Notes: a model not told the origin generated them from the letters alone. DNA of 44,617 nt from an uncultured Lachnospiraceae bacterium (GCA_902801585.1 CADCIU010000017.1:1-44617), one strand, 5' to 3'; counted from the stretch's first letter, positions 15,824 to 27,287 are shown. Numbers and translations: made by a program.

Positions 15824-16930
15824 ATGGAACTGAGAATTGCCAAATCTTATCTCTCACAGGGAATACAGATCGTATCCAAAGCCGTCCCCGGCAAAACGAC
15901 CATGTCGATCCTGCAGTGCATTTTGATCGACGCTTCAGCAGGCGAGATCAGACTGATCGCCAATGACATGGAACTCGGAATTGAAACCGTAGTTCCCGGA
16001 CTGATCATCAGCAGAGGAATCATCGCTGTCGACGCGCAGATTTTTTCGAATATTGTCAGAAAGCTTCCGGAAGATGATGTGGTCATTGTCACCGATCAGG
16101 AGAAGATCACGATCACATGTCAGAAAGCGAAATTCACGATTCTCGGAAAAGACGGAACGGACTTTGCTTATCTTCCCGATATTGAGAAGAAAAATGAGGT
16201 GACGATCTCCCAGTTTACGCTCAAGGACCTGATCAACAGGACTATTTTCTCCATTTCCGGAAATGAGAGCAGCGGAATGATGACCGGTGAACTCATTGAG
16301 ATCAGAGATAACAGGCTCAGGATGGTGGCTCTCGACGGACACAGGATCGCGATCCGGAATGTTTATCTGAACAATTCCTATGAAGACAGAAAGGTGATCG
16401 TTCCCGGAAAGACGCTCAGTGAGATCAGTAAGATCCTCTCCGGAGATACAGACAAGACAGTAAGCATTTTCTTTACAGACAAGCATGCCCTGTTCGAGTT
16501 TGACAACACGATCGTTGTGTCCCGTCTGATCGAAGGTGAATACTACAGAATTGACAAGATGCTCTCCAGCAGTTATCAGACCAGGGTCAAGGTGCAGAGA
16601 AGAGAACTGCTCAGCTGTATCGACAGAGCTACGCTCCTCGTCAAGGAAGAGGACAAGAAGCCCGTCATCATCATGATCGGCGAAGATAACATGGAGCTCA
16701 AGATCAATACGACCATCGGAAGTATGGATGAGATCATCGAGATCACCAAGGACGGAGCAGATATGAATATCGGCTTCAATCCCAAGTTTCTCATTGACGC
16801 GCTCAGGGCGATCGAAAGCGAGGAGATCACTATATATCTGGTCAGTCCCAAGGCGCCCTGCTTCATCAGGGACACAGAAGAGTCCTATTGCTATCTGATC
16901 CTTCCTGTCAACTTTATTACGATCGATTAA
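15824..16930 (+). CDS. dnaN: DNA polymerase III beta subunit (sliding clamp)
   Basis: Ring-shaped clamp that tethers DNA polymerase. The N-terminus MELRIAKSYLSQGIQIVSKA aligns with the family start. The protein ends YLILPVNFITID, resembling the usual YLILPVR terminus. At 368 residues it is normal. I reject the upstream ATG at 15770: it lacks a ribosome site and would add 18 unrelated residues, whereas AAAGGA precedes 15824. It begins a tight run dnaN-yaaA-recF-gyrB-gyrA. Confidence 0.97.
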   Translation: MELRIAKSYLSQGIQIVSKAVPGKTTMSILQCILIDASAGEIRLIANDMELGIETVVPGLIISRGIIAVDAQIFSNIVRKLPEDDVVIVTDQEKITITCQKAKFTILGKDGTDFAYLPDIEKKNEVTISQFTLKDLINRTIFSISGNESSGMMTGELIEIRDNRLRMVALDGHRIAIRNVYLNNSYEDRKVIVPGKTLSEISKILSGDTDKTVSIFFTDKHALFEFDNTIVVSRLIEGEYYRIDKMLSSSYQTRVKVQRRELLSCIDRATLLVKEEDKKPVIIMIGEDNMELKINTTIGSMDEIIEITKDGADMNIGFNPKFLIDALRAIESEEITIYLVSPKAPCFIRDTEESYCYLILPVNFITID

Positions 16931-16971
16931 CGTAAGTCAGAAATCATCAGAAGAATTGGAAGAGGGCAGCT

Positions 16972-17184
16972 ATGGATCTTGAAATCAGAGATGAATTTAT
17001 CAAACTCGGCCAGGCTCTGAAGCTTGCCGGCATTGCGTCCTCGGGAATCGAGGCCAAAATACTCATTGAAGACGGTGTAGTCCTTGTAAACGGAGAGACC
17101 GAGACCCGAAGGGGAAAGAAACTCAGAGACGGCGATACGGTCTCTGTACAGGGCAATACTTTTACCGTCCGTGCATCGGAGTAG
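16972..17184 (+). CDS. yaaA: S4-domain RNA-binding protein YaaA (RlbA)
   Basis: A 70-residue protein made almost wholly of one S4 RNA-binding fold: FIKLGQALKLAGIASSG, EAKILIEDGVVLVNGETETR and GDTVSVQGNTFTV. It is conserved between dnaN and recF in Firmicutes, which is the position here. GAGG precedes the start. It sits 41 bp after dnaN and 9 bp before recF. Confidence 0.92.
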   Translation: MDLEIRDEFIKLGQALKLAGIASSGIEAKILIEDGVVLVNGETETRRGKKLRDGDTVSVQGNTFTVRASE

Positions 17185-17193
17185 TTTACTTAT

Positions 17194-18297
17194 ATGATCA
17201 TAAAGTCATTGGAGCTTTCTAATTTCAGAAATTACGAGTCACTGCAGCTGGAGTTCTCGGAAGGGACCAATATTTTCTATGGGGACAATGCGCAGGGAAA
17301 AACGAATATTCTGGAATCTCTTTACATGATCTCAACGACCAAATCCCACAGAGGGGTCAAGGACAGAGATCTGATCAGGTTCGGGCAGGAGGAAGCCCAT
17401 ATCCGCACTGTTTTGATCAAAAATGATCTGGATTATCAGGTGGATATGCATTTGAGAAAGAGTAAGACCAAGGGAATTGCTATCAACGGACAGAGGATCC
17501 GCAAGGCTTCCGAACTGATCGGCCTTTTGCATATCGTTTTCTTTTCACCGGAAGATCTCAGCATTGTCAAGGATGGTCCGGCGCAGAGGCGGCGCTTCAT
17601 GGATATGGAGCTCTGTCAGCTGGATGCATCTTATCTTCACGATCTGAATCACTACAATAAGATCATTGATCAGAGAAATAAACTATTAAAGGATGTCTGG
17701 CAGTTCCCGCAGCTGGCAGACACATTGGACGTTTGGGATGACCAGCTCGTCTCATACGGAACCAGGATCATTAACAGAAGAAAAGAGTTTATAGAAGAAC
17801 TGGCGCAGATCGTGGGATCGATCCACGGGAAATTGTCGGGAGGAAGAGAGGACCTGATCATTTCTTACGAACCTAACTGCCATGCTCAGGATATGGCGGA
17901 CAGACTAAAAGATTCCAGATCAAAGGATATTCACTTAAAGATGACGAGCGTCGGTCCGCACAGAGACGATTTTTCATTTGAGGGCAATGGCATTGACCTG
18001 AGGAAGTTCGGCTCTCAAGGGCAGCAGAGGACATGCGCCCTTTCATTGAAACTGTCGGAGATCGAACTGGTCACGAGACTGATCGGCGATAAACCGGTAC
18101 TGATGCTGGATGATGTTCTCTCCGAACTGGACAGCCGCAGGCAGAATTATCTGATGAATACGATCGGCGGGATCCAGACGATGATCACATGTACAGGACT
18201 GGATGAATTTGTAAATAACAGGTTTGAGATCGATCAGTTGTTTAATATTGAAAACGGACAGATTTCTGAGACGTACAGGCAGCAGGAGGATGAGTAG
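17194..18297 (+). CDS. recF: DNA replication and repair protein RecF
   Basis: SMC-like ATPase that helps load RecA at gaps. Walker A is GDNAQGKTN near residues 30-38 after LSNFRNYESLQLEFSEG. The ABC signature region reads SQGQQRT, and Walker B is PVLMLDDVLSELD near the C-terminus. The 367-residue length is normal. The gyrB ribosome site AGGAGG lies inside its last codons, so translation of the two is coupled. Confidence 0.97.
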   Translation: MIIKSLELSNFRNYESLQLEFSEGTNIFYGDNAQGKTNILESLYMISTTKSHRGVKDRDLIRFGQEEAHIRTVLIKNDLDYQVDMHLRKSKTKGIAINGQRIRKASELIGLLHIVFFSPEDLSIVKDGPAQRRRFMDMELCQLDASYLHDLNHYNKIIDQRNKLLKDVWQFPQLADTLDVWDDQLVSYGTRIINRRKEFIEELAQIVGSIHGKLSGGREDLIISYEPNCHAQDMADRLKDSRSKDIHLKMTSVGPHRDDFSFEGNGIDLRKFGSQGQQRTCALSLKLSEIELVTRLIGDKPVLMLDDVLSELDSRRQNYLMNTIGGIQTMITCTGLDEFVNNRFEIDQLFNIENGQISETYRQQEDE

Positions 18298-20320
<2,023 letters not shown>

Positions 20321-20341
20321 AGATTGTAAGAAAGGCCCGAC

Positions 20342-22852
20342 ATGGAAGAAACTATTTTTGACAGAATACAGGAAGTCGATCTGCAAAAGACGATGGAGAC
20401 TTCTTATATCGATTATGCGATGAGCGTCATTGCGTCCAGAGCGCTTCCGGATGTAAGGGACGGACTCAAGCCGGTACAAAGAAGAATCCTCTACGCAATG
20501 AGCGAACTCAATAACGGTCCCGACAAGCCGCACAGAAAATGTGCACGTATCGTCGGTGATACGATGGGTAAATATCATCCTCACGGGGACAGCTCCATCT
20601 ACGGATCCCTGGTCAACATGGCGCAGCCCTGGTCGATGCGCTATACGCTCGTTGACGGTCACGGAAACTTCGGTTCAGTGGACGGCGACGGCGCTGCAGC
20701 TATGCGATACACGGAAGCCAGGCTCACGAAGATCTCCATGGAGATGCTGGGCGAGATCGGCAAGAATACGGTCGATTTTGTTCCCAACTTCGATGAGACG
20801 GAGAAAGAGCCGGCCGTACTTCCCAGCCGTTTTCCCAATCTTCTGGTCAACGGGACGACAGGTATCGCCGTAGGCATGGCGACGAATATCCCGCCGCACA
20901 ATCTGCGTGAAGTTGTGGCAGCTGTTGTCAAGATCATCGACAACAGGGTGGAAGAAGACAGAGATACTCAGATCGAAGAGCTTCTTCCCATTGTCAAAGC
21001 ACCTGATTTTCCGACCGGCGGCATCATCATGGGAACAGCCGGCGCAACAGAAGCTTACAGAACAGGCAGGGGAAAAGTCGTAACAAGAGCGGTCACCGAT
21101 ATCGAGGCCATGGGTAACGGAAAGAGCCGCATTGTGGTAACTGAACTCCCTTATCTGGTCAATAAGGCAAATCTGATCCAGAAGATCGCCGAGCTGGTCA
21201 AAAACAAGAAGATTGAGGGAATCACAGACCTCAGAGACGAGTCAGACCGAGAAGGTATGAGAGTCGTCATTGAGCTTCGCCACGACGCAAATCCTAATAT
21301 TGTCCTCAATCACCTGTTTAAACACACGCAGCTTCAGGATACCTTCGGCATCACTATGCTGGCGCTTGTGAATAATCAGCCCAAGGTCATGAACCTCAAG
21401 GAAATGCTGGTATACTATCTGCGCCATCAGGAAGATGTGGTGACCAGAAGGACACAGTATGACCTGAACAAAGCGGAAGAGAGAGATCATATTTTACAGG
21501 GATTACTGATCGCGCTCGATCATATCGATGAAGTTGTCAGGATCATCCGGGAGAGTGCCAATGTGCAGGAGGCCAAGAACCGCCTCATGGAACGCTTCGG
21601 TCTCGATGATATCCAGGCTCAGGCGATCGTGGATATGCGTCTGCGTGCTCTGACAGGTTTGGAGAGAGAGAAGCTGGAGAAAGAGCACGAGGAACTCCTC
21701 AAAAAGATCGCGGAACTCAAGGCGATCCTTGCGGATCCCAAGAAACTTCTGACAGTCATCAAAGAGGAGATCCAGATCATCGCGGATAAGTTCGGAGATG
21801 ACAGACGAAGCAAAATAGAGCAGGATTTTGCCGACATTGCGACAGAGGACCTGATTCCCAATGTGAATACGGTCATCGCCATGACATCGCTGGGCTATAT
21901 CAAGAGAATGACGGTGGACAATTTCAAAGTCCAAAACCGCGGAGGCCGCGGGATCAAGGGCATGCAGAAGCTGGAGAACGACTACATCGAAGATCTCCTG
22001 ATGACGAGAACGCACGATGTGATCATGTTCTTCACAAGTCTGGGCCGCGTCTACAGTATGAAGGCATACAAGATCCCTGAGGCGAGCCGCACAGCGAGGG
22101 GAACTGCGATCATCAATCTCCTCGAGCTGATGCCCGGTGAAAAAGTGACCGCGATCATTCCGATCCTTCACTACGACGAAGAGGCCAATCTCTTTATGGT
22201 GACCAAGAAAGGAATCATAAAGAAGACGGCTATCACGGAATACTCCAATATCCGCAGAAGCGGTATCATCGGAATCGGACTGAGAGAGGGAGATGAGCTG
22301 ATCGAAGTCAAGCAGACGACTTCCGAGAATGATATATTCCTTGTCACGAAGAAGGGTATGTGTATCCGTTTCAAGGAGAATCAGATCAGGCCTCTCGGAC
22401 GCACGGCGATGGGTGTCATCGGAATGAATCTGGACGAGGACGACGAAGTCGTCGGCATGCAGATCGATACGCAGGGCGATTCGCTTCTGTTCGCATCGGA
22501 ATACGGTATGGGCAAGAGGACGGATCTTTCGGAATTTAAGGTCCAGAACCGCGGCGGAAAAGGCATTAAGTGCTATAACGTCACAGATAAGACGGGTTAT
22601 CTGATCGGTGTCAAAGCAGTGACGGATGAACATGAGATCATGATGATCAACTCAGCCGGCATTATCATTCAGATCAGAGCCTGTGAATTCAAAAAGATCG
22701 GAAGGATCACTTCCGGCGTGAAGATGATGAACCTGGACGAGGGCATCAAGGTCGTCAAGATCGCAAAGGTCCGCGGCAGTGAGGAAGAAGAGCTCGCGGA
22801 TGACGCAGCAGAGGGGACAACGGAAGGGACGGAGGAATCTTCGGAAGAGTAA
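20342..22852 (+). CDS. gyrA: DNA gyrase subunit A
   Basis: Breakage-reunion subunit of gyrase. The catalytic tyrosine is Y123 in [11 protein letters not shown]. The quinolone region reads [15 protein letters not shown], with Ser84 and Gly88 where many gyrases have an acidic residue. The GyrA box region of the C-terminal pinwheel is [11 protein letters not shown], repeated as QNRGGKGIK, which distinguishes it from ParC. The acidic Glu/Thr-rich tail and 836 residues are normal. AGAAAGG precedes the start, and a strong terminator follows. Confidence 0.97.
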   Translation: MEETIFDRIQEVDLQKTMETSYIDYAMSVIASRALPDVRDGLKPVQRRILYAMSELNNGPDKPHRKCARIVGDTMGKYHPHGDSSIYGSLVNMAQPWSMRYTLVDGHGNFGSVDGDGAAAMRYTEARLTKISMEMLGEIGKNTVDFVPNFDETEKEPAVLPSRFPNLLVNGTTGIAVGMATNIPPHNLREVVAAVVKIIDNRVEEDRDTQIEELLPIVKAPDFPTGGIIMGTAGATEAYRTGRGKVVTRAVTDIEAMGNGKSRIVVTELPYLVNKANLIQKIAELVKNKKIEGITDLRDESDREGMRVVIELRHDANPNIVLNHLFKHTQLQDTFGITMLALVNNQPKVMNLKEMLVYYLRHQEDVVTRRTQYDLNKAEERDHILQGLLIALDHIDEVVRIIRESANVQEAKNRLMERFGLDDIQAQAIVDMRLRALTGLEREKLEKEHEELLKKIAELKAILADPKKLLTVIKEEIQIIADKFGDDRRSKIEQDFADIATEDLIPNVNTVIAMTSLGYIKRMTVDNFKVQNRGGRGIKGMQKLENDYIEDLLMTRTHDVIMFFTSLGRVYSMKAYKIPEASRTARGTAIINLLELMPGEKVTAIIPILHYDEEANLFMVTKKGIIKKTAITEYSNIRRSGIIGIGLREGDELIEVKQTTSENDIFLVTKKGMCIRFKENQIRPLGRTAMGVIGMNLDEDDEVVGMQIDTQGDSLLFASEYGMGKRTDLSEFKVQNRGGKGIKCYNVTDKTGYLIGVKAVTDEHEIMMINSAGIIIQIRACEFKKIGRITSGVKMMNLDEGIKVVKIAKVRGSEEEELADDAAEGTTEGTEESSEE

Positions 22853-22881
22853 ATTCAATTCAATAATGAAATGAAGAAATG

Positions 22882-22922
22882 GACTGTATTTGCTGATCAG
22901 ATCAGCAAGTACAGTCTTTTTT
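22882..22922 (+). terminator. Terminator after gyrA
   Basis: 16-bp stem with one T-G pair (22882-22897 against 22901-22916), 3-nt loop CAG, then TTTTTTG. Typical intrinsic terminator closing the dnaN-gyrA transcript. Confidence 0.92.
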
Positions 22923-22976
22923 GTGCGTATTTTGCAGATATAAAAATATCTTTATGCCTCTTTGGAGCGGAAAAAC

Positions 22977-23055
22977 AGGTTAGTAAGTGATAACCTTTAA
23001 CAGGTAGATTAACGCAAATAGTTGGTATAATCTAACTAGGTTAAATCCGTTTAAC
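22977..23055 (+). promoter_or_regulatory. feo promoter with candidate metalloregulator sites
   Basis: An extended -10 TTGGTATAAT (TATAAT at 23026-23031) lies upstream of feoA. AGGTTA (22977-22982) and its inverse TAACCT (22991-22996) form one inverted pair. A second site, GTTAAATCCGTTTAAC (23040-23055), preceded by TAG, covers the expected transcription start. TTAGGTTA half-sites are typical of DtxR/IdeR-type iron repressors, so iron control is inferred. Confidence 0.5.
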
Positions 23056-23107
23056 TTTTTGCATTAGAATATAAGGTCAACACATCAAATGGGAGGGACA
23101 GTTAATA

Positions 23108-23320
23108 ATGATGCCTTTAGTGCTGGGAGATTCAGGCTGTGAATATGAGATCAGGAAAATCGGCGGAAACGACGAAGTGAGAACGCATCTGGCTTCTATG
23201 GGATTTGTTCCCGGAACTAAGGTTACGCTTGTTTCTGTCAACAACGGAAGTGTGATCGTCAATGTCAAGAATGTGAGAGTAGGGATCAGCGATGTACTCG
23301 CAAGAAGGATCATGGTCTGA
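23108..23320 (+). CDS. feoA: Ferrous iron transport protein A (first copy)
   Basis: A 70-residue SH3-like FeoA protein, thought to modulate FeoB in the cytoplasm. The typical core RTHLASMGFVPGTKVTLVS and the final SDVLARRIMV are present. GGGAGG lies ten bases before the ATG. It is the first gene of a feoA-feoA-feoB operon. A small hairpin GCGGAGC/GCTCTGC (23339-23357) separates it from the second copy. Confidence 0.92.
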   Translation: MMPLVLGDSGCEYEIRKIGGNDEVRTHLASMGFVPGTKVTLVSVNNGSVIVNVKNVRVGISDVLARRIMV

Positions 23321-23390
23321 AGTTCAGCTTTTAAACCTGCGGAGCAGTTCGCTCTGCAAGCCTTAAATATTATGATCAGGAGGAAATGTA

Positions 23391-23615
23391 ATGAGAACAC
23401 TTAAGGATGTGCAGGTTGGAGAGACAGTAAAGGTTGTTAAGCTCCACGGGACCGGTGCTGTAAAGCGCAGGATCATGGATATGGGAATCACAAAAGGTGC
23501 TGAAATCTATGTGCGAAAGGTCTCTCCGCTCGGAGACCCTGTAGAAGTCAACGTAAGAGGGTATGAACTCACAGTCAGACGTGCAGACGCCGAGATGGTT
23601 GAGATTGAAAACTAA
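23391..23615 (+). CDS. feoA: Ferrous iron transport protein A (second copy)
   Basis: A 74-residue FeoA-family protein with the fuller form of the domain: VVKLHGTGAVKRRIMDMGIT, KGAEIYVRKVSPLGDPVEV and RGYELTVRRADAEMVEI. It differs strongly from the first copy, so this is an old pair of paralogues and not a recent duplication. AGGAGG precedes the ATG. It is followed by short tandem repeats before feoB. Confidence 0.94.
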   Translation: MRTLKDVQVGETVKVVKLHGTGAVKRRIMDMGITKGAEIYVRKVSPLGDPVEVNVRGYELTVRRADAEMVEIEN

Positions 23616-23670
23616 TTCAAGAAAAAAACTAATTCATGAAAAAACTAATTCAAGACAAAAACTTAGTGAT
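23609..23670. repeat. 16-17-bp tandem repeats between feoA and feoB
   Basis: Three clear units of AAACTAATTCA plus an A-rich spacer occur with periods 17 and 16 (C at 23612, 23629 and 23645). A degenerate fourth and possibly fifth follow. The first unit contains the stop codon of the second feoA. Confidence 0.75.
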
Positions 23671-23713
23671 AAATAAAACTAAGTGTTGATTAACAAGAGA
23701 GGTGGGACGACTT

Positions 23714-25855
23714 ATGAGTCTTAGAATTGCACTGGCAGGAAATCCGAACAGCGGGAAAACAACGTTATTTAATGCCCTGACCGGTTCCACACAGTATGTG
23801 GGAAACTGGCCCGGCGTTACTGTAGAAAAGAAAGAAGGCAAGTATAAGAAGCAGAAGGATGTCATCATAACGGATCTTCCCGGTATTTATTCTCTGTCTC
23901 CTTATACCCTTGAAGAGGTCGTGGCAAGAAATTATCTTCTTAAGGAAAAGCCCGATGCGATCCTCAATATCGTGGACGCGACGAACCTTGAGAGAAACCT
24001 TTATTTGTCCACACAGTGTATGGAACTGGGCATTCCGGTCGTGATCGCGCTGAACATGATGGACATCATCGAGAAGAACGGCGACCATATCAATGTCAAA
24101 AATCTGTCCGAGAAGCTCGGAGTCGAGATCATTGAGATCTCTGCTCTTAAAGGTACAGGCGTTGACAAGGCGGCAAAGGCAGCGATCGATGCTGCTAAAA
24201 AGGGAACAGCTCCCGCTGCTCCGAGGTTCAGCGAGGAAGTCGAACAGGTTCTTGACAGTCTGCGTCCTCTCCTGAGCGAAGTTCCTCAGGACAAGCAGCG
24301 CTGGTATGAGATCAAGGTCTTTGAGAGAGATGAAAAGATCGGCGACCAGATCACATATGACAAGAACGCTGCAGAGACGATCATCGCGGCAGCCGAAGAA
24401 AAGATGGATGATGACTCCGAGAGCATCATCACCAATGAGAGATATGAATTGATCACAGGGCTGCTGGAGGGCAGCTATGTGAAGAAGAATGCGGGAAGCA
24501 TGACGATCTCCGATAAGATCGACCGCGTCGTCACCAACCGATGGCTTGCGATCCCGATCTTCCTGCTGGTTATGTGGCTGGTCTATTTCCTGGCAATCAA
24601 CACTGTTGGCACAATGGGTACAGACTGGGTCAATGATGTCCTGTTCGGAGAGATCGTCCCCGAAGCAGTAGGAGGATTCCTTGAGAGCATCGGCACTGCA
24701 GACTGGCTGCAGGGTCTGATCCTCGACGGTATTGTTGCCGGTGTCGGCGCTGTCCTCGGTTTCCTGCCTCAGATGATCGTTTTGTTCATTTGCCTGGCCT
24801 TCCTTGAGGGCTGCGGATATATGGCAAGGATCGCGTTCATCATGGACCGTATTTTCAGAAGATTCGGTCTGTCCGGCAAATCCTTCATCCCTATGATGGT
24901 CGGCACAGGATGCGGCGTTCCCGGTGTTATGGCTTCCCGAACGATCGAGAACGAGAGAGACCGCCGCATGACGATCATGACCACAACCTTCATTCCCTGC
25001 GGAGCCAAGCTCCCCATCATCGGCCTGATCGCGGGTGCTCTGTTCGGCAACAGCGCGCTGATCGGCTGGAGCGCCTATGTTGTAGGTATTGCAGCGATCG
25101 TTATTTCCGGTATTATCCTCAAGAAGACCAAAATGTTTGCCGGCGACCCCGCTCCCTTTGTTATGGAGCTGCCCGCCTACCACATTCCTACACTCTCCAG
25201 CGTGTTCCACAGTGAGTGGGAGAGAGCATCTTCATTTGTCAAAAAAGCGGGAACCGTCATCCTTTTGGCAACCATTCTGGTATGGTTCATGTCCAGCTTC
25301 GGTTTCTATGAGGGCGCATTCCGGATGCTTCCTGAGGAGGACTTCATGGAGCATTCCATTCTGGCGGCACTTGGAAATACTGTTGCGTGGATCTTCAAAC
25401 CTCTTGGATGGGGTTCCTGGAAGCCCGCAGTGGCAGCAGTCACCGGACTGATCGCCAAGGAAAATGTCGTAGGTACCTTCGGTATTCTTTACAAGTACGG
25501 TGAAGTTTCCGAAATGGGTGAAGAGATCTGGGGCAACCTTCAGGCCGAGATGACTGCGCTGGCAGGGTACAGCTTCCTGGTATTCAACCTTCTGTGCGCG
25601 CCTTGCTTCGCGGCGATCGGCGCCATCAAGAGAGAGATGAACAACGCCAAGTGGACATGGTTCGCCATCGGCTATCAGTGCGGGTTCGCCTATCTGGCAT
25701 CCATGTGCATCTACCAGATCGGCAGTGCTGTCACCGGCAATATGAACGTGCTCGGACTGGTCGTATCACTGATCGTCCTTGCCGGAACACTCTATATGCT
25801 GTTCAAACCTTACAAAGAGGCGACAACACTGAAGACTTCCGCAGTGAAGATCTGA
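23714..25855 (+). CDS. feoB: Ferrous iron transporter FeoB
   Basis: Inner-membrane Fe(II) transporter with an N-terminal G domain. P-loop GNPNSGKTT is at 9-17, the FeoB motif YVGNWPGVTVEKKEG at 28-42, DLPG at 54-57 and NMMD at 114-117. A GDI-like helical segment follows, then two Gate domains with many membrane helices and the motifs GCGVPG and RERRM-type NERDRRMTI. The start is the ATG at 23714, with GAGAGGTGG eight bases upstream. The in-frame GTG at 23702 lies within that site. The resulting 713 residues are typical. Confidence 0.97.
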   Translation: MSLRIALAGNPNSGKTTLFNALTGSTQYVGNWPGVTVEKKEGKYKKQKDVIITDLPGIYSLSPYTLEEVVARNYLLKEKPDAILNIVDATNLERNLYLSTQCMELGIPVVIALNMMDIIEKNGDHINVKNLSEKLGVEIIEISALKGTGVDKAAKAAIDAAKKGTAPAAPRFSEEVEQVLDSLRPLLSEVPQDKQRWYEIKVFERDEKIGDQITYDKNAAETIIAAAEEKMDDDSESIITNERYELITGLLEGSYVKKNAGSMTISDKIDRVVTNRWLAIPIFLLVMWLVYFLAINTVGTMGTDWVNDVLFGEIVPEAVGGFLESIGTADWLQGLILDGIVAGVGAVLGFLPQMIVLFICLAFLEGCGYMARIAFIMDRIFRRFGLSGKSFIPMMVGTGCGVPGVMASRTIENERDRRMTIMTTTFIPCGAKLPIIGLIAGALFGNSALIGWSAYVVGIAAIVISGIILKKTKMFAGDPAPFVMELPAYHIPTLSSVFHSEWERASSFVKKAGTVILLATILVWFMSSFGFYEGAFRMLPEEDFMEHSILAALGNTVAWIFKPLGWGSWKPAVAAVTGLIAKENVVGTFGILYKYGEVSEMGEEIWGNLQAEMTALAGYSFLVFNLLCAPCFAAIGAIKREMNNAKWTWFAIGYQCGFAYLASMCIYQIGSAVTGNMNVLGLVVSLIVLAGTLYMLFKPYKEATTLKTSAVKI

Positions 25856-25877
25856 ATCATTTAAAAACAGAGAGAGG

Positions 25878-25913
25878 CATGCTAAAATACTGCTTAGGCA
25901 GTATTTTGGCATG
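25878..25913 (+). terminator. Intercistronic hairpin after feoB
   Basis: 16-bp stem with one T-G pair, CATGCTAAAATACTGC against GCAGTATTTTGGCATG, with a 4-nt loop TTAG. The following TTTAAAAAA is a poor U-tract, so partial termination or mRNA stabilisation is as likely as full termination. Confidence 0.6.
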
Positions 25914-25936
25914 TTTAAAAAAGGTGAGGTGAGAGT

Positions 25937-26140
25937 ATGGAATGGCTTTCCGCTAATATGGGTACGATCGTGGTCAGCCTGATTCTGGCCGTCATCGTGA
26001 TTTGGGATATCAAAAAGATCATCAGCGACAGGAAAAAGGGTATCAAGTCCTGCGGTATGAACTGCCCGGGCTGCACCGGAAGCTGCACGCATACGGAGAT
26101 CCCTGAGAGGTTCAGGGCCAAAAAAGGAAAACAGAGTTAA
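25937..26140 (+). CDS. FeoB-associated Cys-rich membrane protein
   Basis: A 67-residue single-pass protein. A hydrophobic helix at about 9-27 is followed by a basic stretch and a Cys cluster at 39, 43, 46 and 50 (SCGMNCPGCTGSC). The architecture matches the FeoB-associated Cys-rich family, which occurs downstream of feoB in many Clostridia and may replace FeoC. The four cysteines suggest metal or Fe-S binding, which is inference. AGGTGAG precedes the start. Confidence 0.88.
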   Translation: MEWLSANMGTIVVSLILAVIVIWDIKKIISDRKKGIKSCGMNCPGCTGSCTHTEIPERFRAKKGKQS

Positions 26141-26151
26141 AAAGAATTAAT

Positions 26152-26514
26152 ATGAACAGCAGTACATTAATCATTCTTATCATAGTTATTGCGGCCGCGG
26201 CGCTGGCCCTTAGAAGCAGTATCGGACACTTCAAAGGAGAAGGCGGGTGCTGCGATACAGGAGGCGGGACGCTTCCTGACACGAAGGAACTGGAAGGCGC
26301 CAAGATCGGAGAAAAAAAGGTCCTCATTGAAGGCATGCACTGTGAGAATTGCAAGAATCGTGTGGAGCGCGCGATCAACCGCATCGACGGGGCCGTCGCC
26401 AAGGTGGACCTCAAAAAGAAGACAGCAGTTGTATCTTTTGACAGAGATATATCTGACTTGGAGATCAGAAAGGCTGTAGAGGAGTTGGATTACAAGGTCG
26501 TAAAGTTTGAATAA
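26152..26514 (+). CDS. Membrane-anchored heavy-metal-associated (HMA) domain protein
   Basis: A 120-residue protein. An N-terminal membrane helix (about 5-20) and a Gly/Cys linker with CC at 33-34 lead to a ferredoxin-like HMA domain at about 56-120. Its metal motif is GMHCENC (Cys64 and Cys67). HMA domains usually bind Cu(I) or other soft metals. It lies 11 bp after the Cys-rich gene with no good ribosome site, so translation is probably coupled. Its place at the end of a feo operon suggests a role in iron handling or metal sensing, which is not proven. Confidence 0.85.
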   Translation: MNSSTLIILIIVIAAAALALRSSIGHFKGEGGCCDTGGGTLPDTKELEGAKIGEKKVLIEGMHCENCKNRVERAINRIDGAVAKVDLKKKTAVVSFDRDISDLEIRKAVEELDYKVVKFE

Positions 26515-26528
26515 AGATTAAATAATGA

Positions 26529-26564
26529 AACACCTGCCAGGCAGCAATTGGCAGGTGTTTTTCT
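26529..26564 (+). terminator. Terminator of the feo operon
   Basis: 11-bp perfect stem AACACCTGCCA/TGGCAGGTGTT with a 9-nt loop, then a run of T (TTTTTCTT). It ends the feoA-feoA-feoB-Cys-HMA transcript. Confidence 0.9.
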
Positions 26565-26594
26565 TAAGTCTTTAACTTCAGGTACAGGCGATAC

Positions 26595-27287
26595 TCACGG
26601 CAGGTCATATCCGTGTTCGGAGAGGGGACTGAGTGAATTATCTGCGAGATCATAATAATAGAAGTGCTGCTCCTCGATCTCTTCATCAGGATCAGAAGGA
26701 TCCGGGATTTGAATGATCAGTTTCATGAAGACTGCAGTGACCGCGGCATCTTCGTCTGTCTCAAATCCCTGCATTTCCGTTTCTTTGACAATTCCGGGGA
26801 GACCGAGCTTTCCGTAGAGCCGTGCGACATTGGTGCTGAGTGTGATCCCGTCGATCGAGAGAGAGTTGAGAGCGTCCTTGCTGGTCATGATCTCGTTTGT
26901 GATCCTGTTATAAGCGAGGGTCATCAGATTGTAATCGTCGTCAAGAAGAGAGTGCTCCTCGAACCATGAGACTGTGCACTGCGGGACATTCACAGCGGAA
27001 GAGACGTCAGTATGAACGACGAACTCTTTTCCCTTTTCGGTGCGCTTTTCGTATTCTTTGCGGACTTTGTCGGTTTCCTTGTTAAGCTTGTCCAGATCTT
27101 TTTGAAGAGACTCGTTATCGGATACAAATCTCGGAAAGAGTGCATCGGAAGAAGCTTCATCTTTTCCGTCTAATGCTTCCAGTTCAATACGAACGGTCCT
27201 GGACGTATTTTCCGCGCAGCCGGCAGCAGTGAGCGCGAGAATACAAAGAAGTATGGGAATGACAGTTTTTTTGATTTTTATTATCAT
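26595..27287 (-). CDS. Putative lipoprotein with coiled-coil segment
   Basis: A 230-residue predicted lipoprotein. A basic start and hydrophobic helix lead to the lipobox LTAAGC, with Cys at about residue 24. A Lys/Glu-rich segment near 55-88 (KDLDKLNKETDKVRKEYEKR) is likely coiled coil. The rest is an acidic globular part ending FYYYDLADNSLSPLSEHGYDLP. The NRITNEIMTSKDALNSLS region faintly recalls extracellular DUF3298/RsiV-type domains, but I cannot assign it. It is transcribed divergently from trmB. Confidence 0.75.
   Translation of the reverse strand: MIIKIKKTVIPILLCILALTAAGCAENTSRTVRIELEALDGKDEASSDALFPRFVSDNESLQKDLDKLNKETDKVRKEYEKRTEKGKEFVVHTDVSSAVNVPQCTVSWFEEHSLLDDDYNLMTLAYNRITNEIMTSKDALNSLSIDGITLSTNVARLYGKLGLPGIVKETEMQGFETDEDAAVTAVFMKLIIQIPDPSDPDEEIEEQHFYYYDLADNSLSPLSEHGYDLP

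Noticed and set aside
23765..25210. 481-codon ORF antisense to feoB
   Set aside because: It is a shadow of feoB, rich in His, Asp and Gln as expected for antisense frames in this genome.
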